From Agelas oroides (taxonomy: Eukaryota; Porifera; Demospongiae; Agelasida; Agelasidae), in contig OX422192.1 in assembly GCA_949130485.1 (NCBI GenBank), positions 7,851,085-7,915,084 of the forward strand: a stretch of 64,000 bases of DNA, given 5' to 3'. Every line of letters begins with the position of its first letter. Within the stretch, counting starts at the first letter, position 1. The translations under genes and the position numbers were made by a program. Positions 13,301-25,300 of the stretch are shown piece after piece. The notes below the pieces were generated by a model. The model saw only the letters and a list, made by a program, of their open reading frames with translations, did no database searches and had not been told where the DNA came from.

Positions 13301-16300
13301 TCGGGCTACGCCCTCGGACTCGGTCTGTTTACTGCCATAAATCCCTGGCACCTGTGCTATAACTATTACTTATACTCTGCTGTTCATCCAATGAAATACT
13401 TAGAGAAAGTGATGTAATGTGGTATAAGTTATAATTATCCATTGAATATCATCCACTCTCTGACCAAAAACCACACCCAGTGTGGATCGTTTTTTCGTAC
13501 ACAACACGTGCCGGAGAAGGTCTGGGGACGAGACTAACGATCATATGGAGTCTAGTTAAGCACTACCTTGTTTAATGTAACACCCCCTATCACACAGACA
13601 TACTTAAAAACCTGTTGCCTAGGAAACACCACTTGTTTGGGCATGTTTTTATCACATCCATTCACCCTCACATACACTTATATACCGTAAATTGGGAAAA
13701 AATCGGTGTTAAAATATTTTCGTTGGTGCCTGGAAGGCAACAAAAAATAAAAATTAGACAACAAACGATTGTTCTAGAGTGTGAAAACAAAGCCCATGTA
13801 TCTGACTTACATATTACGAGCGACAAATGCACGGATCAAGCCTGGATAAGAGCAAACAGCTGCATACAGTGCTATGGAATGCGTTCCTTTCACCACTACA
13901 ATCGTGTAACTGGTCCACCCGTTTCTACCCATCTGCCCTCACAAGCGATCGATTGTCACACAAGGTATATATGTAGCCTCTAATGTAGCAAACTCTTACA
14001 AACTACTTCATGCAATTGGCAGCGCTCATCCACTGGTGAATCTCTCACCCGCAACATTACGCACTTGCTGTCTTTAAACGTAAAAAATGTCGGCATCAAA
14101 ATGATTTCATAGCCAATCAGTTCTATAAAAAATTTTCTTGCACAATTTTTAAACTCGTTGTTGTCTTTTACTACGCGGAAAACGTGTAAATTACACCCCT
14201 GCTATGCATTATGGTTTGAGGCCTTAGTGTCTCATGTCTATACAGTGAAACCTGTCTATAGTGGTCACTGTCAAAGGTGGCCGCTTCTTTATTGTGGCCA
14301 CTACTCCTGCTTCCAGTTGTACCTATTAACTAATATTGAGCAGAGTGACCTCATCTGTCCCTAATGGCCAGCCAAAATATTGCTGGCCGGTCTCACAGTG
14401 ATCTTTATAGACAAATGTTTACTGAAGCTATATTGCAAGAAGAAAACAGAAGATATATCAACCTGTATAAGGTATATATATACACCAAGAGCGCATAAGA
14501 ACGGGCGCCTAGAGTAAGAGCGTGTAACTCCAATAGAAGCTCGTAGTCCGGGCAAAATTATTGAACCGTACTAAAAATAGAACACCTGGTCACGTGCGTG
14601 CTTAGCAACAATGCATAATGGCTTATGTCAACACAGCGTGCGCAGGGCGTGTTACTATTTTTAGTGCTGGCGGTAAATTCCGCCCGGCTTCGAATTTTAC
14701 ATAGTTACACGCTCTTACTCTAGCCACCCGTTCTTATGCGCTCTTGATATACTGACGACATTCTCATCACAGAATTGCAAGAGGGTTTCAACTACACACG
14801 TACACACAAGTATACATTCCACGTTGCAACCAAACAGAGCCTCACACTACAAAAACCAAATGAAGCATTGAATACGGTGTTGATACAATATATCAGCACT
14901 ACTACGTACCATGATAGATGTCCTGCAAGGAGCCTCCTCCACAAAATTCCATTGCTATCCAGAGCCGATCACGTCTGTAGAAAGAACGGAAGAACGAAAA
15001 GCATTAGAAATGAAAACAGATACATATTGCCGCAGAAAGTTGAACTAAAAAACAAATATTATTACTCCATCGCATGACTGCTTTTCAAGCAACAAAATTT
15101 CATACTACCGTAGTCTCACAAAAGAGCGCCCACTCCCTACTTTTGGCCCAATTTCCTGTATAGGGTCAAAGATTACTCAAATGAGCGCCCACCCTGGAGC
15201 GAGCGTTTCACTGCGCACTTGTGGAGTTTGAGAAGCACAGCTTCAAATGCTATGCATATCCGAAGTAACAAACTTTGTGTTATACTTCATCAAAGGTTAT
15301 TAAAACATTGCTTTGCGTAGCTAATGCGGTGCGCACTACGAGCTACACCATGCTTATGGTAACCATGACGGTGCCCTTCATAGTGTTGTGTGCTGTCACG
15401 ACTTGATTTTGAAGCCACTGGCGGCTCCATTGTACGCTCCTGTTTGTCCAATTCTTTGCTTCAAGGGCATCGAATCATGACATGGGCACTCTTTCATGGT
15501 TAAATGTGGAAACACTTGAAAGAGCGTCCACCCCCCTATTTGGCAGACTTGTAGGGTGCTCTACCCATGGGCGCTCTTTTGCAAGACTACGGTATATTCT
15601 CCACTTCACCTGTAGTGACACATCAAATGTGTTTACAAAGTACGTAAAAGGAGTGATGTTTCCCCTAAATTAATTAAATGTCATGTGATGTCTCCTCATC
15701 AATATGACTGCCAACAGTCACCCCTAGTCTCGTGCCCCGCCCGCGCGCGCCTCCCAGTGAGAAACGGTCTGGTGAATGAAGTCAAATTTTTGGGGCTTAT
15801 TACCCAAAAGTGGTAAGGACCAATGAGATTGCGAGATCAGCAATTATTACATAGTACTTTCCTTAGAACAGTAAAATTTGTTCATCTCCATTCGAGTATC
15901 CGTACTTTTTTTGAGCGGATTTTCCCAAAAATGTTTTAAAGTTGCTAGGTTACACTATCGCAAAAGCGTGCGCTAGCCCAAGAAATTCGACTTGGTTCAC
16001 CAGACCGTTTCTCCTTGTGAGAGGGTGGGCTACCGTTTCTCCTCGTGAGAGGGTGGGGTCTGGGGACGAGACTGCTGAACTTCCATAAAGGGTGAGGCTC
16101 ATACATGCTTCATAGATGCATCAATATTTAATAGGTCTGCAAAGCACATACATGTATGAGCCCCACCCTTAACTCTTTACCAACCGTAGCAAATTATAAT
16201 ATTACGTGAATGACCACACAGAAATTCCGGAAGCGGCTGAGACGACATGTTGTATACTCCGTGTTATATCTCCAGTTGCAAACCAGCTACAGACTTCTGG

Positions 16301-19300
16301 TCAAAAACATTGGAGAGCCTTAGGCTTTGCCTAGCTTCACTGTAGTATTGAAGCTTACCACTAAAGAACAAGCTTGGAGATAAACCCGAACTTTTTATAC
16401 TGGAAGTTGCTACCTTCGGTCTTTCTGGTGCCTGTGACTTGGATGTTACAGTTCTGCTTCCTTTGAAATCTGTAGTGAATTAGAGCTTTCATTTAGCTAC
16501 ATATTGCTTTTTATCGCATCTTCGTAGCTTGTATACTTCTCGAGATCAGTCGCGACAAACACAGCCTGGTTGATTGCGGTAGAACGACACGCTACGCTAC
16601 GTTCAACTTCCACCTCATCGAAGTGCTAGTTTCAATTAAAATGTGCACGATTAGCTTCCAGTGGGTGTAATGAATACTGTTACACGCGTGTGCAGTGCGT
16701 ACTAAACCGCAATCTTCCGGGGGAAACACGCAAAGGCAGGTAAGTACTCATGACACCGTTCGGCATCATTGGTCATACAGGAACAATAATCTCATGACGC
16801 CATACGTCATTGGTCGGTAAAGAGTTAACAGAAGTTCAACGACATGGCACTTCGAACATGGCAATCAATATACGCTATGCTATCATCTCTGATTTCTACC
16901 CGGTACTGCCACATATGCTATGAAGTGGCAAAGCTGTGAATATTAGGTGTAAAAAAAAAAATCTAACATACCTAGAAGGAAAAACTGTTACCATGGTGAT
17001 GGCTACTAACCGAGCATTACTTACTGAAAGCAGTTAAAGTATTTTTGAGAGAACCACGGAGTAGAACAATGACTCCAAGCTTTAATTACTAAAAGAAGTT
17101 AAAGAATTTTGAGGGAACTGACTCCAAGCAAAAAATATTCACATGTATGTATGTTAACCCAAAGCAATGAAGCCACAAACACAGGTACAGTATAACACCA
17201 CACACCAGTTAGTCACAAACTTCATAACAAGCCACAAAACTATCATCATACAGTACCTGCCAACTTCCTTCATTCCTGGAGCTTCAAGCTACCACCGGTT
17301 GTTACTATAAGCTACAAGCCCAGGAGTGAAGCTCACATACAACTCTCTCTTGAAAGCAAACCACGCTGTATAAATCACTTTCATACCATCGCCAGCATGC
17401 ATACATAGAGGGCTAGCTCCTTAACCATATTCATAGCTCAAATGAAGGACAAGAAATGAGGTTCTGCCACATACCTTACTTCTTCCACAACCGGGTCAAA
17501 GCCCCAACTTTTGATTTTAGTGGCGCACACACACAACATGTAGGGAGAAAGGCAACAGGTGGTGGAGGAGGAGGAGAAAAGGGGAGAGTGAGGTGGGTAT
17601 GATGTAGGCTGGTGTAGAAGGGAGTTCTCTGTTACCAGCTGAAACTTTCACCTAGCCTTGTTCCCAGGCCTTCAATCACAGCTAAAGCAGTGGAAGGCCT
17701 GGTAAAACTCCTACGTAGAATGACGTCAGGTGGACATTTGGAGGCGTGGTTAAACCGAGAACCCGCGAAGTAACACCAGACTGCTCTGTCATTGTTGAAC
17801 GCCTGTCCGTGATAGCGCCTGCTTTAGCTTAGACTAGACCTATGACTGCGGTTTAACGGAAGTACCACGCCTCCAAACATCCACCAAACGTCCACCTGAC
17901 GTCATTCTACATAAGAGTTTTACCAGGCCTTCCACCACATTAGCTGTGATTGAAGGCCTGGGAACGAGGCTAACTTTCACCAACGTTACAACTGAACAGT
18001 CATCATCGTGAAACGTTGGAAAAGTTTCCAATCTCTAAATGGTAACAGGGACCTTATTTCTTTCCCTTATCTAAACCACACTCCAATTTAGTCTCGTTCC
18101 CAGACTCTTAGTAGGACCCAAAGTCTGGGAATGAGACACAATCCTAAGAAGGATACAGAACATCGACTCTATATAGACACAATAAATTTGAGTCACTCTA
18201 ACCTTGCTTCAAAATTGGTAATACGTAATTACATTTTCTATTTTTGTGTCATCAACGGTAAATAAACTTTTCCCTCAAGTGTTTTCTAATGTTATTTCTA
18301 GAGCCTCCCATGAGTCTCACTAATGAGGAACTGCTACCATGGTGATGCATGTAGGCCCATGAGTCTCACTAATGAGGAACTGCTACCATGGTGATACATG
18401 TAGGCCCATGAGTCTCACTAATGAGGAACTGTTACCATGGTGATGCATGTAGGCCCATGAGTCTCACTAATGAGGAACTGCTACCATGGTGATGCATGTA
18501 GGCCCATGAGTCTCACTAATGAGGAACTGTTACCATGGTGATGCATGTAGGCCCATGAGTCTCACTAATGAGGAACTGCTACCATGGTGATGCATGTAGG
18601 CCCATGAGTCTCACTAATGAGGAACTGTTACCATGGTGATGCATGTAGGCCCATGAGTCTCACTAATGAGGAACTGTTACCATGGTGATGCATGTAGGCC
18701 CATGAGTCTCACTAATGAGGAACTGTTACCATGGTGATGCATGTAGGTCCATGAGTCTCACTAATGAGGAACTGTTACCATGGTGATGCATGTAGGTCCA
18801 TGAGTCTCACTAATGAGGAACTGCTACCATGGTGATACATGTAGGCCCATGAGTCTCACTAATGAGGAACTGCTACCATGGTGATACATGTAGGCCCATG
18901 AGTCTCACTAATGAGGAACTGCTACCATGGTGATACATGTAGGCCCATGAGTCTCACTAATGAGGAACTGCTACCATGGTGATGCATGTAGGCCCATGAG
19001 TCTCACTAATGAGGAACTGCTACCATGGTGATGCATGTAGGCCCATGAGTCTCACTAATGAGGAACTGCTACCATGGTGATACATGTAGGCCCATGAGTC
19101 TCACTAATGAGGAACTGCTACCATGGTGATACATGTAGGCCCATGAGTCTCACTAATGAGGAACTGCTACCATGGTGATACATGTAGGCCCATGAGTCTC
19201 ACTAATGAGGAACTGCTACCATGGTGATACATGTAGGCCCATGAGTCTCACTAATGAGGAACTGCTACCATGGTGATACATGTAGGCCCATGAGTCTCAC

Positions 19301-22300
19301 TAATGAGGAACTGCTACCATGGTGATACATGTAGGCCCATGAGTCTCACTAATGAGGAACTGCTACCATGGTGATGCATGTAGGCCCATGAGTCTCACTA
19401 ATGAGGAACTGCTACCATGGTGATACATGTAGGCCCATGAGTCTCACTAATGAGGAACTGCTACCATGGTGATACATGTAGGCACCAAACTCTTGTTTCT
19501 GAAGTAGAACTATATAACAATGAGCCTATATGACATAAGCCATTAGTGGTTAACTAAACAGGAGTCTTGGCTGGTTTCTGCTGAAATGAAACCATAGGGA
19601 TAACCCAGGTCGTGGGGTGAAATCTGTGACCTCAATGTGGTAGAGATATCATTCTTAACCAGCACTCATTTCTGGTCAGGTATGTCATTCCTGAACTAGT
19701 GGTAGCAATCATTCCTGGTCAGGTGAACCATCCCTGACCTACATGTACAAACCATCCGTGACCTGCACATATTAGTAATCATTTCCTAAGCTAGCTACAT
19801 GGTCAAGTAATCCATCCCTGACCATGTAGCTGGTCAGCTAAACCATCCCTGACCGACATGAATTAGTAATTATTCCTAACTCAGTAGCAACCATTCCTGG
19901 TCAGGTACGTCATTCCTCGAGCTAGCAAAACTTCCTGAGACAGAAGCACTCATTCTTAGTCAGGTCCATTATTCCTGATGCAGTAGCAACCATTCCTGGT
20001 CAGGTACATCATTCCTCGAGCTAGCAAAACTTCCTGAGACAGAAGCACTCATTCTTAGTCAGGTCCATTATTCCTGACGCAGTAGCAACCATTCCTGGTC
20101 AGGTACGTCATTCCTCGAGCTAGCAAAACTTCCTGAGACAGAAGCACTCATTCTTGAGCTAGAAGCACTCCTTCCTAGTCAGGTCCATTATTCCTGACGC
20201 AGTAGCAACCTTTCCTGGTCAGGCACAACATGCACGTACCAGTAACCTGATACCCCATCTGTTCTCTAATGGGGCTTCACCATTTAAGGTGATTCATATT
20301 AGACCACTTGCACTAGTATGGCTACCAGCAAGAGCGCTGTTTTTATTATGCGCTCTTGCTACCAGCCGTTTGAGCACAGAGGAGGTCGGACATGGCTGAC
20401 CTTTGCTAATTGAAACAACTGAGGTCACACTAATTGATCTTGGATATTGCAAGGTAGAAAGTTTTTTTAGCTTTTTCTATGACTGGATCCAGCCTTGAAT
20501 CCTGATTTGAAAACTGGGGCCCACCTCAGTGAAAGTCGAGAGAGCTAGTCTGTTGAGATACGAAAAATCAATTAGTGTGACCTCAGCCATTTTAATTAGT
20601 AAAGTTCAACCATGTCCGACCTCCTCTGGTTTGAGCACACCTACATGTACGCTCAGCAATACTTAAATTACAACTATTCCTAAGTGTAGTTGATAACATG
20701 CAGTATAGAGATGGTGTAATTAGTCGCAACCATACAAATTAATGCCTGGTTCCTTAGAAAGTAGAAATAGTCCTGCATGTATGAACAATCAATGGAGCAC
20801 ATCTCTCTGATCTGATAAAGGCAGGCCTCCACATGTAAAATGTCATGTGATTAGTCATCCACTGCAAAGGACGTGTTTCAGCCAATACCTAATATGTCCT
20901 TCACACATACACACACACACCCCTCACATACACACACCACCCCTCACATACACACACCACCCCTCACATACACATACGCACCCCTCACACATACACATAC
21001 ACACCCCTCACATATATACACACACACTCCACACGTACACAGGTAGGTAGGTTACTGGTATATATGATGCTTGTGTATAAGGAAAACTGCATAAAGAAAT
21101 ATGACCAACGTAGTTGGGTCCATAGAAATATTCACCGGTTAAATTTTCATTGCTTCACTGAATCAGTGCTCAGATGAAAATTCAACACAGCACAAATTCA
21201 TAGTCTTCTACCTCTAGATCCAGGTATGGGCACGTGAGCCGAACTGTCAAAACAATGGAGACCTTCAGAGTCGTGCGCTAGAGGGCACCATAATTACAAA
21301 GGGCAGTGGGATGCAGATTGGAGAGGAGCTAGAGTGTCAGTGCGAGCGTGGAAATGCAGCAAAGCTGAAAATATTTCATTTTCATCGTAGTAGAGTATAC
21401 CAACGAAAAATTTTTTTAACACCCAAATATTTCTGATCTACATTACACCACTTGACAAATAAGGCCAGTCACCTGACTGCATTTGTTGCATGAGACAGCA
21501 GTCTTCATCTACCAGTCACCTCACCGCAGCTATGAGGCCTGGTCCTGTGCAGTGGGCGACTCTACATACACAAGCAACTTCTAGGCCAGCTTTTTTCATT
21601 GGCTCAATGCTTGCTCATATAATTATTCTTTGGCGTTTGTACGTGCTGTACATCTCGTTCAATGATACCGCTTCCCAGTGCAACTTCGTCGATTTTTGTT
21701 TGCCAGCGTTCAATAACACGTGTTAGACCGTAAAACGCTTCGTAGTGAGTTCCGTACTACGCTTCGTTCTACGAATACGGCACTTATACGGAGTTACGGT
21801 ACAAAAAGTACGGGCTGATTACGCACTTATCTAAACCGTACAACTATCGTATTATGTTTACGATACGGGAACGTTTTTTTGCTACCTACTGTAGACACAA
21901 TATTTCAGATGTGTATGAGCTAGTCTCATTTCCAGACCCTCGGTATAGTATTAGGGGTCTTGCTAAGGGTCTGGGAACGAGAATATGTACATGTATGAGC
22001 ATACAGGTGTATGTAATGCAGTATGCTCATTTCTTTTGACTTCTCCTACCATGTTAAGTACCATCACTTGTTGCCTTCCTCCATAAACATGCCATTAATA
22101 TAGAACACACAAGTTGGGGCTAAGAACAGAGCTATACATGTCCCAGATAGAATATCATTCTGTTGCATATTTCAAATGCATCACTGAGTTTGACACCACT
22201 GTAGTACTCAGCTTTCATTAAGGGGCGGGGCTTCACAGATGCAGAAGATGTTTAAACGTTTACGAAGGACGCACGAGCTCTGCCCTTAGCAGATGCCAAG

Positions 22301-25300
22301 CACATCAAACTCGGTGATGCACCCGAAATACGCAAGAGAATAATATTCGATTTCTACCCAGGACTGCCACATATACAAATATGCTACAATAAGAATGTAA
22401 CAGTGCGTATGCCCCCTCTTGGAATTTATAAGTTGGTGTGCACCAACTTGGGTTGTCGCCCCCCAAAGATTTTCAATACTCAATTTTTGTCCTTAACAAA
22501 ATTTCTAAATAAAGCCCTGAGTGTGTACATGAACATTGCACAAAACACTTCATCACTGAACCTCCATTAAGAGCAGGGCTAACATGTACCTTGTAGATGA
22601 ACACATACATCTGATGCGTTCGAAACAAGCCTTTGATTTCTATTTGGAACTGCCACACAGAATTGTGCTAGTGTATGTTCAATCACCATTACCTGAGATA
22701 GCTGCCATGATAGCCGACAATGTTTGCGTTCTTGCACTCAGAGAGAATGGCGATCTCCTGCTGAATGATATTGAAGTCTTCGCCTGCATGAGAAAATAAA
22801 CATAAAGAATAAAACCGAGACTTAAAGACCGTCAGAGGCAATTTGTTTTGAGCAGTGTGGTGGTCCCAGATGTAAACCAAATATTGTTCCTTTGCGTATT
22901 GTGAGCATATTTAAAGCACTAAAAATTCTGTTTAAGGGCGGGGCTCATGTGCATGCAATAATACATGTATCAAAGAGCGCATAAGAATGGTGGCTCGAGT
23001 AAGAGCGTGTACTCCAATAGAAGCCAAATTATTGAACAGTACTAAAAATAGAACACCCAGTCAATTGCTTAGCAACCATGGCTTATGTCTACATGCAGCT
23101 GTGCAGTACATGCTACCATTATTAGTACTGGCGACAAATTCCAACCATTTTCAAATTTTACGGAGTTACACGCTCTTACTCAAGTCGCCTGTTCTTATGC
23201 GCTCTTGATGCATCTATGAAATGTGTACAAGTCCCATCAGAAAAGGCATCGAGACCATTCAGAGCCCTCCCTTCCTCTGTCTACCCAGGAAGATAACACC
23301 CATGTGGTAAAATGCTTCCATTCTGTTTCTACATACAGTAAGTGAGCAAAAACTGGACAGTGAGACGGACTGGGTATACAAACTAGACCGGCTAGACAAG
23401 CGATCTGAGTCGTCCAAGTTGCCAGCAATGAGTGTGGCTGCGTAACTGTGCGGGAACTATTCGAGGGCAAGGTTAATTTTATTCACCTCAAGTGAGCGCT
23501 CGCATGCGGGGTTAATTCAAGGGTGGGAAGAAATACGGTATATACTGAGCAGGCTTTAGAAAACCCTGCTGCTGATGCCGGAACTGAAAGCTTACACAGA
23601 TACATGAACTACATCCAGAATACAAACGTCAATTAGTCATTAAGCCACAGTAAAGCACACGAGGTGGCTGTGCGTGACATATGTACACATCCCACACCAA
23701 AGACAACATAAGTGGCTACGAATTCCAGGGCTTGTGTACATGTAAGGTTTGTGTACATGTTCACCACATGCATGAACAATCAACGAACCACATCTCCATG
23801 AAAAAATAGGCCTAGATGTTATGTAAAGTCACCCACTGGGCGGGATGCATTTTGGCCAATACCAGGCCTCATCAGCTGCGCTTGGGTGACTGGGAGATGG
23901 GGACTGCTATCTCATGCACAGAATACAGTCAGGTGGCTGGCCTTATCCAAAAGGTCGGTAGAAGCTCTTCGAAGGCATAGTCTCTTCGTGCAGCTCATCT
24001 CTTCGTATATTATGTGCACTAGGACTTGCGTACATGCACACCACACGCATTCGTACATATACACATCAGGGCTTATGCACACGAACATTCAATGAACCAC
24101 ATCTCCCTGAATAAAAAAGGCAGGCCTAGATGTTATGTAAAGTCACCCACTGGGCGGGATGCGTTTTGGCCAATACCAGGCCTCACCAACTGGGGTGGCT
24201 GGGAATAGAGACTGTTAACTCATGCAGAAAATACAGTCAGGTGGCTGGCCTTATCCGTACAGCAGGTAGAAGCTTCTCAAAAGTAGCGTTTCTTTATACC
24301 GCTGTCCTTCGAAAATCGCTGCTACAATACGAGCGATCACAATTGTCACATGTTGTCACATGTACACCACATGATTGATATACAATACACTAGGGCCTTG
24401 TGTTGTATACATGTAAAGTACGGGTCAATCTTCATAAAGTGATCTACCAAAACCTCTTACCAGGCTCAATCTTAATGATCTTCAGCGCTACCATTTCCCC
24501 CGTCTTCATCACACGGGCCTGCAAAGGAGGGAGGAGGAACAAAAAGTTGATCTCCCCTCTAATAATATCGTTTCTCACCCCCTCTCATCTTACATGTATA
24601 GCATCCCCCCACCCCACTCTTCTCACCCCCCCACCTCCCTCCTCCACCATCCCATTGTCTCCCTTCTTCTGTAAATCACTCTAATGCATGTTTTATCTGC
24701 TCACCTCCCTCCTTATTTCTCCTCTCACAGTAATATCGTTTCTCACCCCCTCTCATCCTACGTGTATAGTATCCCTTCACCCCACTCTTCTCACCCCCCC
24801 ACCCCCTAACCCCCACCATCCTATTATCTCCCTTCTTCTCCTACAATGTTTGATCTTTCAGCTCCCTCCCAATTCCCACCCTGGCTTTCATTTCTTCATC
24901 CCTTTGCTTTCCTCTCCCACTTACCTGTTTGCCCCTATACGTACATCTTTCACCTCCCTCCCAATTCCCACCCTGGCTCTTTCTTTCATTTCTTCATCCC
25001 TCTCCCTGTTCACCCTTAAATACATACAAGTTACAACACAATACTCCTCCACATCATTCACCATTCCAATTATACATATACGTAAAATTGGAATGGTATT
25101 ACAAAACCATACATGTCACATGGCTGAACATAAATGGCAAAGTGTTTAACCGACTGAATATTTCTTATCTCACTACTTCTCAGAAAAGGCAACTATTCTC
25201 TAATTAGGACATGTGTTCAATAAATTGCTTTCAATCTACATTCCAACAAACAAGTCACTAAAGGAAAGTCAAACAAATTTGGGTTCACAAACTATGACCT

